Source: Allodiplogaster sudhausi (lineage: Eukaryota > Nematoda > Chromadorea > Rhabditida > Diplogasteridae). From it: DNA of 64,000 bases. Position numbers and translations under genes: made by a program. Numbering within the stretch: the first letter of the stretch is position 1; every line of letters starts with the position of its first letter. Shown one piece after another: positions 1 to 19,860 of this stretch. The stretch is taken from NCBI GenBank assembly GCA_945643635.1, contig CALZFC010000270.1, forward strand, positions 596,001 to 660,000, given 5' to 3'. The notes below the pieces were generated by a model. That model did not search any database. It worked only from the letters and a program-made list of their open reading frames with translations, and was not told the origin of the DNA.

Positions 1-462
1 CAAAAATGTTCCCGGAATTAGATCAATTGTCTTACTTCCAACGCATTTTCTGTTAACAAAAATGTGAACAAATATAATAATATGTATTTAGATAAATAAA
101 TCATCATTTGGAGCGAGAAAATGGACAAACTTATTCTTGAGCATAAAAAGCCAAACGCAGACGGCCGAGTTGATAGTGTGCATCTAAAAGCGATTAATTA
201 AATAATTAATCTAATAATTAATTAAATTGTTTTTGCTCTTGTCGTAAGGCAAATATTTTTTTCGAATAAATATATCTTCGAATAATTTTGACTTGTGCGT
301 ATTTTGCGACTTTTTTGCTGTTGTTCAATCGTCTCGTCAAATAGACTAGTATAATTTTTAATTCTGCAATAATTCAAGAAATTGTTGAAAAATTTTTCTA
401 ATGTACATAATTTCATTTGAGGAAGGAGTAAAGTAAGTTTTTTTGCTCTCTATAAGTCGTAC

Positions 463-2823
463 GCTTGAGAAGAATCCATTAATGACGTAGAATGGCAAGT
501 GAAGCGGCACGTGCACGTCGAGCAGATCGAGAATCGTGATGAAGCCGGCGAGCTGCGCAATGTTCTTGTTGACTGGCAGCCATCAGAAGAGTGGACTCAT
601 TCAGCTGACGCACCTCACTCATCTCAAAGGAGTTTTTTTTGTTACTTGATGATAATTACTAAGAAAATAAAATATGTGAACATATTTAACTCAAAAGTCG
701 CTGATTCCGATATTATGAATAATAATAAAAAAATTAATTTGTTGAAAACATATTTGTAAAGAAAAACATAGCACAAGACCCACATAGAAAGGACAAAAGT
801 AATTTATTAAATGGAACTAAAGAAAGCACTAGAAAAAATTATTACGCCTTGTTAATAAGCGCGAAAAAGCAGCTTTCGTCAACAAGTTTAACTCAATAAA
901 AGGAGCCAAGACTATATCTTGACCGGACAAAAAGACGAGAGAATATGCGATTTGAGAGACTTGACCGTAACGGTCAGTTAAATAGAAATCTATAATAACT
1001 CGAGTTCTCGTGATTCTTTAAAATCAGTAAAACAATTAAAGTATAAATCTGCCGAATAAAAAAGGAATTGAAGAAGCTCGAGCCAGCCGTACTTGGTAGC
1101 GTGCGTTGAGTCCAGCCTTGCCATGCGCCCTTTTATAGCGGCGCTTGATATAAATGTCCAGGCAGACGCTTAGCTTTAAAAAAAATACTATTAGAACTAA
1201 CTGTTATTTCACCGAAATATTCTAACAATTATTTTAAATTGAAAACAAAACTTTGTTTTATTGAAATAAAAAAAACAAGTCACATTGTTGCTAATGCAAA
1301 CTGCTGGAAGAAACGGATAAAAATTGGTTTTACAATATTGTTGTTTTCACAAATCGTTCAAACCGAAATGACGCAAATGTCGAGAAAGGTGAAGATTAGT
1401 ATGGATGCAACGCCGTTCACTGGAATAGCAGACAACTGATACAAATAAGTAAATGATAAAAAAATTATATTTGTAAAAATAAAGAAAAATTCTCCCAGCA
1501 GACTCACGTACCAAAATGACAGAGGTATCCAAGGTATACACTAGCCGCCATCTGCAAGAGAAGTGATAGCTTAATTTCAAAAATTCTTATTATTTAATGA
1601 ATAGATGCTTTCTTTCATTTTACACATAAAAAATACCCTTATTTTCTTCAAACAAATAATTACTGTGTTCGGGCGAATGATATCGTGCTCAAGTACTAAA
1701 CGGGCAAATCTCTCTAAATGTAAGTTAATGCATATGTAGCTAATACATATGTGTAACAGGGATATGTTATTACATACAAACGTATCTAATGTAGATGTTG
1801 CTAATTCATATGTATTTCCTACATATGTACATACATATCATATGAAAACATACTTACTGCCCCCACAATGATCAACAACATTGTCGCTCTGCTTCTCGTG
1901 GTCGCCTCGTAGAATTCTAGACGTTGACTTGCGTAGAAACGCTCGGCAATTATGAGCAATTCAGCGATTGACGACAACGAGTAGGCAAACTCGTGACAGA
2001 GAAAGAAGTACTGCTGAGGACCTTCAAATACTTGAATAATTTGTTTAAATTAATTTCAAATTAATTACATGAAATAAAGGAATTGAGAAAAGATGGTATG
2101 AAGAGGCACTACAAGACAAGGCACTTGAAATAACTAAATAAAAATGAGTAGGTTGTTCTTTTTAGTTTGTACTGTTAAGAGTAAAAAAAATATGCATATG
2201 GATAAAAATTTAACAAAATATTATCAATTCCACGTTCATAATAGAATTCTTAAGAATACCACAAGTGATACAAGAAATTTGCTAATTCCTGGAACCTTTC
2301 TCGACAAAATTCATCGCCAGGCAATTCGTCGACGTCGTGCGCCAGAGCTGGAAGGCGAATTGGATGAGCGGCAGCGAGACGAGCGCCGCCCACCACACAA
2401 ACAACAGCATTCTATGCAAGGAGGACACGATTATCCGAAAAAAGATTATATGAGATTTCAAATTGCCGCATATCACATTTGCACTCCCATTCCCGCCTTT
2501 TTGTTAATTTTCGTCGCTGTGGTTTCCAAGCTCATTCTCCCTGCCAAAAATGGCACACGCTAGAATGAGATTGGAAACGCGACAGTTTGAACTTGTAGTT
2601 ATTTTCTTGGTCATCGTCCTAATTGAATATAAAAAAAAACAATGCGAGAATATATATTTTTGCAATTCAATAATAATAAATAGAACCTGCAATGCGAATG
2701 AATGGCTCCCATGCGGGCGAGGGCCCACGCGAAGAGCGCGAGGTTCGGCAGCGCGAGGAGTGGCAGGCCGAGCTGGAGCACGCTCATGTACACGCAGGCG
2801 GAGGCATTGTCGATTTCCGGCAT
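463..2823 (-). CDS. Serpentine chemoreceptor (7TM GPCR, Sra/Srb-like), multi-exon
   Basis: I read six exons on the minus strand: 2687-2823 (ATG at 2823), 2296-2411, 1858-2021, 1364-1419, 1093-1168 and 463-572. Exon 1 encodes a short N-terminus and TM1 (VYMSVLQLGLPLLALPNLAL), exon 2 TM2, exon 3 TM3 with the motif AELLIIAERFYAS, exon 4 a TM5-like helix, exon 5 the loop KRRYKRAHGKAGLNARYQ, and exon 6 a TM helix (QLAGFITILDLL). An ER-Y motif after TM3 and an L(S/N)xRYQ motif before TM6 are typical of nematode Sra/Srab/Srb chemoreceptors, which sit in sensory-neuron membranes and signal through G proteins. Phases of exons 1-3 agree exactly. The joins 4/5 and 5/6 are each off by one base with canonical sites. 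A C-terminal exon may lie near 230-380. Receptor family: good confidence; exact model: moderate. Confidence 0.72.
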
Positions 2824-3031
2824 TCTGCGGTTTATTAATTGATTTATTGATTATTTTTGTTAAATTACTGAATTCAACTAGACATAAATATTCACCTCGA
2901 CAATGATTGTGGCGTTGCTGTAACATTAAGTAGATAAGCACGTATTCTAGTTTTCTCGCTTTATTAAAGGAGCACGAAACAAAACCGAATCCTGAATAAT
3001 GTCTCTCTATTTTCCAAAATGCAAAAACGAT

Positions 3032-3104
3032 TGCCACGAGCCGGGATCGAACCGGCGACCTTTAGATCTTCAGTCTAACGCTCTCCCAACTGAGCTATCA
3101 TTGC
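3032..3104 (-). tRNA. tRNA-Phe (anticodon GAA)
   Basis: On the minus strand the 73-nt cloverleaf folds without an intron. The D arm is GCTC-AGTTGGGA-GAGC, the anticodon loop CTGAAGA gives anticodon GAA, and the T arm is GCCGG-TTCGATC-CCGGC with discriminator base A. The anticodon arm matches the usual eukaryotic tRNA-Phe. The acceptor stem has one A-G mismatch at the third pair and one T-G wobble, so this could be a slightly decayed copy. CCA is not encoded, as expected. Confidence 0.9.
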
Positions 3105-4270
3105 ACACGGAAATCTAATCAGCTCCAAACTGTCTGCCTAATTTTTAATCGTTGTCTGTAAACAAGACAGTCAATAATGCGGGAATTCTGGATGGAGTTT
3201 TTGACTCATTTAAAGGAGCTCTACGGCGAATATGCGTACAAATAAGAAACAAATGTTACCGCCGCTTTTTTTTTAGTTTCATGAAAAGCATATAAGATTA
3301 TTTACATTGAGCGAGCATGCGAGAGCGCAAGGAAGATAGAATCTGAGAGGGGGGAGTATGTAGAGCGGTCATTTAATTGTAGTGTCGTACACAGAGAAAA
3401 TAATTGACGAGCAGAGCGAAGAAAATGGCGAATATATGAGAAATATAGCAAGGAATACGGCAGACATAATTATATTGGAATTAATTTCCGCTGCTTACAA
3501 CGGAATAGTAAAAGGAGGAAACGTCATCGTGTGAGAATAAAATGTGAGGCCAAAAAAACGCTTGCATAAATAACTTGCTTCACATCTTCTTTCTTCGATA
3601 TAAAGACACGAACATTTTCAGAGTAAATTCACACGCTAAATGGTAAATATCAAACTTGGAAGTGAAGCCGTAATTGCAAAGAGGAGGACAATGTTGCAAT
3701 TCGCAAACAATAATGGAGGATGTGGGAGCTAGATACTTGCAAAAATTTTGAAGAGAATGTTGCGCATTTTGATCTTTGGGAAATTAATCTTGTGAAATGA
3801 AAATCAAGATGATTCTTTGATCACAGGAAGTGCTCTATAGAATGTTCCAAGTTGTGCGCGGCGTATTCAAACACTTTATTACTTAAACAATTTAAAGTAA
3901 ATCAAAATAGAGTTGCGCGAAAGGACATTTGCGTTTGAAAAGGCGCTTTGAAACGATTGATACTTTAGCAAAATGATCACAAAGTAAAAATACGTTATCG
4001 CAGGAAGCGAGAAAACATCTTTACTTTTTTCAAAACGAACCTTTCAGAAGATTGCCTAAAACGCATAAACAAATGAGACCTTTAGAGAAGGCGAGCAAAT
4101 TTTCCAGGAGCATTCAAACTTTCTATTGGATATCAAAATCAAGATACCTCGAGAGGAAAAAAAAACATTTTGCCGAATTTGCATGAACTTGAGCATCATA
4201 CAAATGAATGAATGAATACAGGTACATATGTGCATATAAAGCAACGAAATATACAAGATGCCATTGTTAT
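3105..4270. other. Intergenic DNA without recognisable genes
   Basis: This AT-rich stretch between the tRNA and the left edge of the tandem duplication shows no exon with good splice sites on either strand. Only short open frames of low-complexity composition are present. Confidence 0.5.
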
Positions 4271-6142
4271 ATTTCGCACTAATGTATGTAACATCATGTT
4301 TGCGAATAAAGAAATAAAGGAGCACTCGCGCAAATCTCTCTTATGAGTATGGAATATGCATTCATTGAAGCCTTAGCTTGCGGACTTTTTTCTCGAAATC
4401 CTTCGGAAGCATATGTAAATATGTCTCGTGAAAAAAGGATTTATGCGGAAAGATTTTTCTACGTAAACAAGACGGATAGTCCACCGAAACAGAGACTCAT
4501 TTTTTCAATAAACATTGATGATTTCTGTCCGCTAGCCGGTAATAAAATTTCATACTACATCAACTACATACATATTCCTCTTGGGTCAACAAGCAGCGAA
4601 ATTCAATCGAACACTTGATTCATTTCACGGAGCGCACCCGATTGGTGGTGACATTTTCAAGGAGAGAAATGGCTACAAATGTGCGCTAGTTCCGTAGCAA
4701 CGAATGTGAAGCATAACTCAATTGTCAGAAGTGAACGCAAAATGCCTAACGATGACATTGATAATTATTAGCAGATTGTTTCGGCCTGAAAAACTGTCAA
4801 AAAACACACTCCTTTTCATCGTCTGCTGTTCACTCGAATTTGTTTGGGCATTTTACAATTAGTTACTCTCCCTCAAACCTCTGACAACCAACCGAAATAA
4901 GTGTAGAAATTACTTTCAGAGCGAGAATGAAGTCAACTTTGTTCAGAACGTTTGCCACTAGGTAGAGTTAACCGCACGTACTACTGAGAGGACAAGATTG
5001 AGATATATCTCTCTAACGATAAGTTGTGCAAAGAGAGCGAGCCTTACAGCTAGGCAATGCAAGGAAGCCTACTACGAATAGATAAAAGTTAAACTGGGTG
5101 GAATCAATGCTCGACAAGCTTAATAATAGTGGCATGAAAAAATTTTCATACATCCCTTGTATTCTGAAATCATCTAACAAAGACGTTTGCACAGCTCACG
5201 CGATTGAGAGTCAAAGAATCGAATTTCAATAGAAAGAGCAGTCAATGCACGCCATATGTCAAGAACATTGACTAAATTGGATAAAAGCATGTGAATTTTA
5301 AAAATAAAATTAATAAAACGTTCAAAAATGAACAAATTCTAGCTAAAATTGTAATCGGAAAAAGACTGAAACTCGCTGAAAGAATTATTCTGCTCTCTTC
5401 TTTAATAGAATGTCTTTTTAGTCGGAGGAATTCTTTGCTTTTCGGATCAGGTTTGGACAATTGAAAATTTAATTATAGAAAATTCAAGAAAACTTACTTA
5501 ACAACTTACTTTACGAAAAAAATTTAAACATGCCTTGGAAAAAACATAATAGAATCAAATGTATCGAAACTGAAAGATTTTGGAGAAAAAAATCTAACAT
5601 CCTTTTCTTACTTTTTAAATCATTCTAGAATGCGAAAAAGAAAATGCTTTGTGCAAATAATAATTAGAGGACGGTTGAGTTCAAATTCTACCAGACAATT
5701 GGATTGCCGAAATTTGTTTATTTGTTGCCATGAATGATTAGGTGAATTTGAAGTGATTTCTTGACAGTTTCATTTTTTTTAGCTCGGTTTCAATAGCACC
5801 GTTTGAATTATCCTACAATATATCTTTTATTCGTGTTTTTTTAAGGAAACTCTTTTTTTTTTTGCCCAAATCACAGAACTGATTTCCAATGCTTGTTTCC
5901 CTACCTTCTTTCCGGTGGATTTGAAGGGACCTAGTTCTAATCTTTTTGCCACAAAGAAACAATTGCAAGATTCTCTTTACAATTGCAAGATTCTCTTTTA
6001 GAAGAATAAATAAACACCATTCACCACTTCGAATGCCTCGTGGGCTCACTAATATTTCAGCATCATTTTTTCTTAGCGTTCTAACACTTCGATGCAATTG
6101 TTGCTTGAGTAAACTTATATTGCTCAAAGCAACGAAGCTTTC
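4271..6142. other. Left flank of the duplicated receptor gene
   Basis: About 1.9 kb of AT-rich sequence lies upstream of the receptor start codon. No convincing exon is visible, although 4343-4618 is open for 91 codons on the plus strand with unremarkable composition. It probably holds the receptor promoter, and it recurs at 11758-13628. Confidence 0.4.
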
Positions 6143-9569
<3,427 letters not shown>

Positions 9570-9954
9570 TATATGTTTTTTTTAAATAAAAACCTGAATA
9601 AGCTCGTATGTGTCAAATCCAGAGCCGTAAAGTGGTGGTATCAGTGATAACATGACGATAAACGTGTGTTCACATGCTTAGCCCCAACGTCAACACCTTG
9701 ATGTTGATACTGAATAGTCTAGCTGCTTGAGGATAAGAGAATGAAAAATGACATGCCTACTTACCCTTCGTGGTATGGAGCACAATGTAAAAGAATCAAA
9801 TTGCAAACTAACAAATAGTCATATAAGGATCAGAGCGCCTAAGGCATATGAAATTAGCTATATCTTCTCAGGACCATGGATGCAGTCCTTTGCACTTTGT
9901 AACCTTATAAGATAGACTACATCAAGACACAAATAAGCATGGCATTCTCACTAT

Positions 9955-10240
9955 CTCACTCTTCTTCCTTTCTCTCTCATTTTTCTTCTCTCTTTCCCCA
10001 AGCTCTCTTTCTATCAAACAGCCGTGCGAATGAGCTGCCAAATGAAGTGAAGAGGCTGTTCATGGCCTGCCACGAGGCAGGCGATCAAGCAAAAGCTTGG
10101 GCAAAGGCATTTGTGTTCATACTTTACTCTGCTCGCCTGCTCGCATAGACCGAGCCATACTGGACAGATCGAATCTTCTCGTGTCAGGAAATACTCACAA
10201 CTCCATTTTTCGGTTAGCCTCACTTTCTCTTCTTCGCAGG
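9955..10240 (+). repeat. Dispersed repeat with core CTCGCATAGACCGAGCCAT (copy 1)
   Basis: A pyrimidine-rich tract is followed by about 220 bp that recur at 17441-17726, 22680-23030, 26160-26490 and, inverted, at 25790-26145. All share the 19-bp core or a close variant and a nearby purine/pyrimidine tract. No coding potential, and no clear terminal repeats. Confidence 0.75.
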
Positions 10241-10293
10241 GATCTTAGCAATAGTGCAGCATTATCAAAAGTACAGATATCGATGTATGTATA

Positions 10294-11739
10294 CCGTATT
10301 TTCTCTATTAGTGCCCCCGGGGGTACTATTTTTCAATACCCCTGCAAGAGGGGGCACTATTAGAGGGGGGGTTCTATTAGAGGGAGGGGTACTATTAGAG
10401 AGAGGGGTTCTATTAGAGGGAGGGGTACTATTAGAGGGAGGGGTTCTATTAGAGGGAGGGGTACTATTAGAGGGAGGGGTTCTATTAGAGGGAGGGGTAC
10501 TATTAGAGGGAGCGGTTCTATTAGAGGGAGGGGTACTATTAGAGGGAGGGGTTCTATTAGAGGGATGGGTACTATTAGAGGGAGGGGTTCTATTAGAGGG
10601 AGGGGTTCTATTAGAGGGAGGGGTACTATTAGAGGGAGGGGTTCTATTAGAGGGAGGGGTACTATTAGAGGGAGGGGTTCTATTAGAGGGAGGGGTACTA
10701 TTAGAGGGAGGGGTTCTATTAGAGGGAGGGGTACTATTAGAGGGAGGGGTTCTATTAGAGGGAGGGGTACTATTAGAGGGAGGGGTTCTATTAGAGGGAG
10801 GGGTACTATTAGAGGGAGGGGTTCTATTAGAGGGAGGGGTTCTATTAGAATGAGGGGTACTATTAGAGGGAGGGGTTCTATTAGAGGGAGGGGTACTATT
10901 AGAGGGAGGGGTTCTATTAGAGCGAGGGGTACTATTAGAGGGAGGGGTTCTATTAGAGGGCGGGGTTCTATTAGAGGGAGGGGTTCTATTAGAGGGAGGG
11001 GTACTATTAGAGGGAGGGGTTCTATTAGAGGGAGGGGTTCTATTAGAGGGAGGGGTACTATTAGAGGGAGGGGTTCTATTAGAGGGAGGGGTACTATTAG
11101 AGAGAGGGGTTTTATTAGAGGGAGGGGTACTATTAGAGGGAGGGGTTCTATTAGAGGGAGGGGTACTATTAGAGGGAGGGGTTCTATTAGAGGGAGGGGT
11201 ACTATTAGAGGGAGGGGTTCTATTAGAGGGAGGGGTACTATTAGAGGGAGGGGTTCTATTAGAGGGAGGGGTACTATTAGAGGGAGGGGTTCTATTAGAG
11301 GGAGGGGTTCCATTAGAGGGAGGGGTACTATTAGAGGGAGGGGTTCTATTAGAGGGAGGGGTACTATTAGAGGGAGGGGTTCTATTAGAGGGAGGGGTAC
11401 TATTTTTCAATGTGATTGACTAAAAGTTTGATAACAACATTTTATTCACAAAAACGAAGAATTAAAGCTCTACTTCAATGGAATTATCACTGGAATATCA
11501 GTTTTACCGTAGATCTTGAATGAATTTGCAATCAGTTTATTGGGAAGAGCATCCCATACCTCAAGCATAGATTCCATGTACGTCTCTATTAGACAATTAG
11601 GGGGGGGGCACTATTGGAGGGGGGGGGGGTTCTATAAGAGGGAGGGGTACTATTTTTCAATACCCCTGCAAGAGGGGGGCACTATCAGAGGGGGGGGGGG
11701 GTTCTAATAGAGGGAGGGGCACTAATAGAGTAAATACGG
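10294..11739 (+). mobile_element. MITE with CCGTATTTTC termini carrying an expanded minisatellite (element B1)
   Basis: Terminal inverted repeats beginning CCGTATTTTCTCTATTAG are flanked by TA at both ends. The left half is a minisatellite (about 10364-11400) of 18-bp units alternating between TTCTATTAGAGGGAGGGG and TACTATTAGAGGGAGGGG. The right part is a unique core shared with element A1 (inverted) and element C. The 18-bp unit resembles the inner part of the terminal repeat, so the array probably grew out of it. Confidence 0.88.
10364..11400 (+). repeat. G-rich 18-bp minisatellite, about 57 units
   Basis: Units alternate between first bases TTC and TAC, giving a 36-bp higher-order period, with rare marked variants (AATGAGG, AGCGAGG, GGGCGGGG, GTTCCATT). 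GGGAGGGG occurs in nearly every unit, so the plus strand has dense G-quadruplex potential. Because 18 is divisible by three, several frames stay open throughout; these are not genes. Confidence 0.97.
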
Positions 11740-13628
11740 TATTCATAAGTTTGCTAAATTTCGCACTAATGTATGTAACATCATGTTTGCGAATAAAGAA
11801 ATAAAGGAGCACTCGCGCAAATCTCTCTTATGAGTATGGAATATGCATTCATTGAAGCCTTAGCTTGCGGACTTTTTTCTCGAAATCCTTCGGAAGCATA
11901 TGTAAATATGTCTCGTGAAAAAAGGATTTATGCGGAAAGATTTTTCTACGTAAACAAGACGGATAGTCCACCGAAACAGAGACTCATTTTTTCAATAAAC
12001 ATTGATGATTTCTGTCCGCTAGCCGGTAATAAAATTTCATACTACATCAACTACATACATATTCCTCTTGGGTCAACAAGCAGCGAAATTCAATCGAACA
12101 CTTGATTCATTTCACGGAGCGCACCCGATTGGTGGTGACATTTTCAAGGAGAGAAATGGCTACAAATGTGCGCTAGTTCCGTAGCAACGAATGTGAAGCA
12201 TAACTCAATTGTCAGAAGTGAACGCAAAATGCCTAACGATGACATTGATAATTATTAGCAGATTGTTTCGGCCTGAAAAACTGTCAAAAAACACACTCCT
12301 TTTCATCGTCTGCTGTTCACTCGAATTTGTTTGGGCATTTTACAATTAGTTACTCTCCCTCAAACCTCTGACAACCAACCGAAATAAGTGTAGAAATTAC
12401 TTTCAGAGCGAGAATGAAGTCAACTTTGTTCAGAACGTTTGCCACTAGGTAGAGTTAACCGCACGTACTACTGAGAGGACAAGATTGAGATATATCTCTC
12501 TAACGATAAGTTGTGCAAAGAGAGCGAGCCTTACAGCTAGGCAATGCAAGGAAGCCTACTACGAATAGATAAAAGTTAAACTGGGTGGAATCAATGCTCG
12601 ACAAGCTTAATAATAGTGGCATGAAAAAATTTTCATACATCCCTTGTATTCTGAAATCATCTAACAAAGACGTTTGCACAGCTCACGCGATTGAGAGTCA
12701 AAGAATCGAATTTCAATAGAAAGAGCAGTCAATGCACGCCATATGTCAAGAACATTGACTAAATTGGATAAAAGCATGTGAATTTTAAAAATAAAATTAA
12801 TAAAACGTTCAAAAATGAACAAATTCTAGCTAAAATTGTAATCGGAAAAAGACTGAAACTTGCTGAAAGAATTATTCTGCTCTCTTCTTTAATAGAATGT
12901 CTTTTTAGTCGGAGGAATTCTTTGCTTTTCGGATCAGGTTTGGACAATTGAAAATTTAATTATAGAAAATTCAAGAAAACTTACTTAACAACTTACTTTA
13001 CGAAAAAAATTTAAACATGCCTTGGAAAAAACATAATAGAATCAAATGTATCGAAACTGAAAGATTTTGGAGAAAAAAATCTAACATCCTTTTCTTACTT
13101 TTTAAATCATTCTAGAATGCGAAAAAGAAAATGCTTTGTGCAAATAATAATTAGAGGACGGTTGAGTTCAAATTCTACCAGACAATTGGATTGCCGAAAT
13201 TTGTTTATTTGTTGCCATGAATGATTAGGTGAATTTGAAGTGATTTCTTGACAGTTTCATTTTTTTTAGCTCGGTTTCAATAGCACCGTTTGAATTATCC
13301 TACAATATATCTTTTATTCGTGTTTTTTTAAGGAAACTCTTTTTTTTTTTGCCCAAATCACAGAACTGATTTCCAATGCTTGTTTCCCTACCTTCTTTCC
13401 GGTGGATTTGAAGGGACCTAGTTCTAATCTTTTTGCCACAAAGAAACAATTGCAAGATTCTCTTTACAATTGCAAGATTCTCTTTTAGAAGAATAAATAA
13501 ACACCATTCACCACTTCGAATGCCTCGTGGGCTCACTAATATTTCAGCATCATTTTTCTTAGCGTTCTAACACTTCGATGCAATTGTTGCTTGAGTAAAC
13601 TTATATTGCTCAAAGCAACGAAGCTTTC

Positions 13629-17055
<3,427 letters not shown>

Positions 17056-17440
17056 TATATGTTTTTTTTAAATAAAAACCTGAATAAGCTCGTATGTGTC
17101 AAATCCAGAGCCGTAAAGTGGTGGTATCAGTGATAACATGACGATAAACGTGTGTTCACATGCTTAGCCCCAACGTCAACACCTTGATGTTGATACTGAA
17201 TAGTCTAGCTGCTTGAGGATAAGAGAATGAAAAATGACATGCCTACTTACCCTTCGTGGTATGGAGCACAATGTAAAAGAATCAAATTGCAAACTAACAA
17301 ATAGTCATATAAGGATCAGAGCGCCTAAGGCATATGAAATTAGCTATATCTTCTCAGGACCATGGATGCAGTCCTTTGCACTTTGTAACCTTATAAGATA
17401 GACTACATCAAGACACAAATAAGCATGGCATTCTCACTAT

Positions 17441-17726
17441 CTCACTCTTCTTCCTTTCTCTCTCATTTTTCTTCTCTCTTTCCCCAAGCTCTCTTTCTAT
17501 CAAACAGCCGTGCGAATGAGCTGCCAAATGAAGTGAAGAGGCTGTTCATGGCCTGCCACGAGGCAGGCGATCAAGCAAAAGCTTGGGCAAAGGCATTTGT
17601 GTTCATACTTTACTCTGCTCGCCTGCTCGCATAGACCGAGCCATACTGGACAGATCGAATCTTCTCGTGTCAGGAAATACTCACAACTCCATTTTTCGGT
17701 TAGCCTCACTTTCTCTTCTTCGCAGG
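17441..17726 (+). repeat. Dispersed repeat with core CTCGCATAGACCGAGCCAT (copy 2)
   Basis: Segmental-duplication counterpart of the repeat at 9955-10240. Confidence 0.75.
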
Positions 17727-17779
17727 GATCTTAGCAATAGTGCAGCATTATCAAAAGTACAGATATCGATGTATGTATA

Positions 17780-19730
17780 CCGTATTTTCTCTATTAGTGC
17801 CCCCGGGGGTACTATTTTTCAATACCCCTGCAAGAGGGGGCACTATTAGAGGGGGGGTTCTATTAGAGGGAGGGGTACTATTAGAGAGAGGGGTTCTATT
17901 AGAGGGAGGGGTACTATTAGAGGGAGGGGTTCTATTAGAGGGAGGGGTACTATTAGAGGGAGGGGTTCTATTAGAGGGAGGGGTACTATTAGAGGGAGCG
18001 GTTCTATTAGAGGGAGGGGTACTATTAGAGGGAGGGGTTCTATTAGAGGGATGGGTACTATTAGAGGGAGGGGTTCTATTAGAGGGAGGGGTTCTATTAG
18101 AGGGAGGGGTACTATTAGAGGGAGGGGTTCTATTAGAGGGAGGGGTACTATTAGAGGGAGGGGTTCTATTAGAGGGAGGGGTACTATTAGAGGGAGGGGT
18201 TCTATTAGAGGGAGGGGTACTATTAGAGGGAGGGGTTCTATTAGAGGGAGGGGTACTATTAGAGGGAGGGGTTCTATTAGAGGGAGGGGTACTATTAGAG
18301 GGAGGGGTTCTATTAGAGGGAGGGGTTCTATTAGAATGAGGGGTACTATTAGAGGGAGGGGTTCTATTAGAGGGAGGGGTACTATTAGAGGGAGGGGTTC
18401 TATTAGAGCGAGGGGTACTATTAGAGGGAGGGGTTCTATTAGAGGGCGGGGTTCTATTAGAGGGAGGGGTTCTATTAGAGGGAGGGGTACTATTAGAGGG
18501 AGGGGTTCTATTAGAGGGAGGGGTTCTATTAGAGGGAGGGGTACTATTAGAGGGAGGGGTTCTATTAGAGGGAGGGGTACTATTAGAGAGAGGGGTTTTA
18601 TTAGAGGGAGGGGTACTATTAGAGGGAGGGGTTCTATTAGAGGGAGGGGTACTATTAGAGGGAGGGGTTCTATTAGAGGGAGGGGTACTATTAGAGGGAG
18701 GGGTTCTATTAGAGGGAGGGGTACTATTAGAGGGAGGGGTTCTATTAGAGGGAGGGGTACTATTAGAGGGAGGGGTTCTATTAGAGGGAGGGGTTCCATT
18801 AGAGGGAGGGGTACTATTAGAGGGAGGGGTTCTATTAGAATGAGGGGTACTATTAGAGGGAGGGGTTCTATTAGAGGGAGGGGTACTATTAGAGGGAGGG
18901 GTTCTATTAGAGCGAGGGGTACTATTAGAGGGAGGGGTTCTATTAGAGGGCGGGGTTCTATTAGAGGGAGGGGTTCTATTAGAGGGAGGGGTACTATTAG
19001 AGGGAGGGGTTCTATTAGAGGGAGGGGTTCTATTAGAGGGAGGGGTACTATTAGAGGGAGGGGTTCTATTAGAGGGAGGGGTACTATTAGAGAGAGGGGT
19101 TTTATTAGAGGGAGGGGTACTATTAGAGGGAGGGGTTCTATTAGAGGGAGGGGTACTATTAGAGGGAGGGGTTCTATTAGAGGGAGGGGTACTATTAGAG
19201 GGAGGGGTTCTATTAGAGGGAGGGGTACTATTAGAGGGAGGGGTTCTATTAGAGGGAGGGGTACTATTAGAGGGAGGGGTTCTATTAGAGGGAGGGGTTC
19301 CATTAGAGGGAGGGGTACTATTAGAGGGAGGGGTTCTATTAGAGGGAGGGGTACTATTAGAGGGAGGGGTTCTATTAGAGGGAGGGGTACTATTTTTCAA
19401 TGTGATTGACTAAAAGTTTGATAACAACATTTTATTCACAAAAACGAAGAATTAAAGCTCTACTTCAATGGAATTATCACTGGAATATCAGTTTTACCGT
19501 AGATCTTGAATGAATTTGCAATCAGTTTATTGGGAAGAGCATCCCATACCTCAAGCATAGATTCCATGTACGTCTCTATTAGACAATTAGGGGGGGGGCA
19601 CTATTGGAGGGGGGGGGGGGTTCTATAAGAGGGAGGGGTACTATTTTTCAATACCCCTGCAAGAGGGGGGCACTATCAGAGGGGGGGGGGGGTTCTAATA
19701 GAGGGAGGGGCACTAATAGAGTAAATACGG
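17780..19730 (+). mobile_element. MITE with expanded minisatellite (element B2)
   Basis: Counterpart of element B1 with the same CCGTATTTTC ends and TA flanks. Its minisatellite is 504 bp (28 units) longer. The run of marked variant units (AATGAGG, AGCGAGG, GGGCGGGG, GTTCCATT) occurs twice in the same order, at 18331 and 18835 onward, so one block was duplicated whole. Confidence 0.88.
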
Positions 19731-19860
19731 TATTCATAAGTTTGCTAATGAACATTTCTGTTGTCCAATTTGGAAGATTTCCTTTTTCAAAATTGATTTA
19801 TATTTTGTGATTCTAACTTTAGCACCTTCTTTAAATTTTGAGTTAATCATTTCAGTTTTA

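Noticed and set aside
3..420. A plus-strand frame at 121-201 (MDKLILEHKKPNADG) and a minus-strand frame at 222-416
   Set aside because: Too short and without confirmed splice sites; the minus frame may be the C-terminal exon of the first receptor, but I could not prove the join.
10364..11400. CRISPR-like array
   Set aside because: There are no unique spacers; the array is a direct minisatellite in a eukaryotic MITE.
10254..11419. Long open frames on both strands through the minisatellite (RGRG, PPSN and LPLIE repeats, up to 549 codons in unit 2)
   Set aside because: The 18-bp unit is divisible by three, so several frames stay open by arithmetic. There is no start context, splicing or codon-level constraint.
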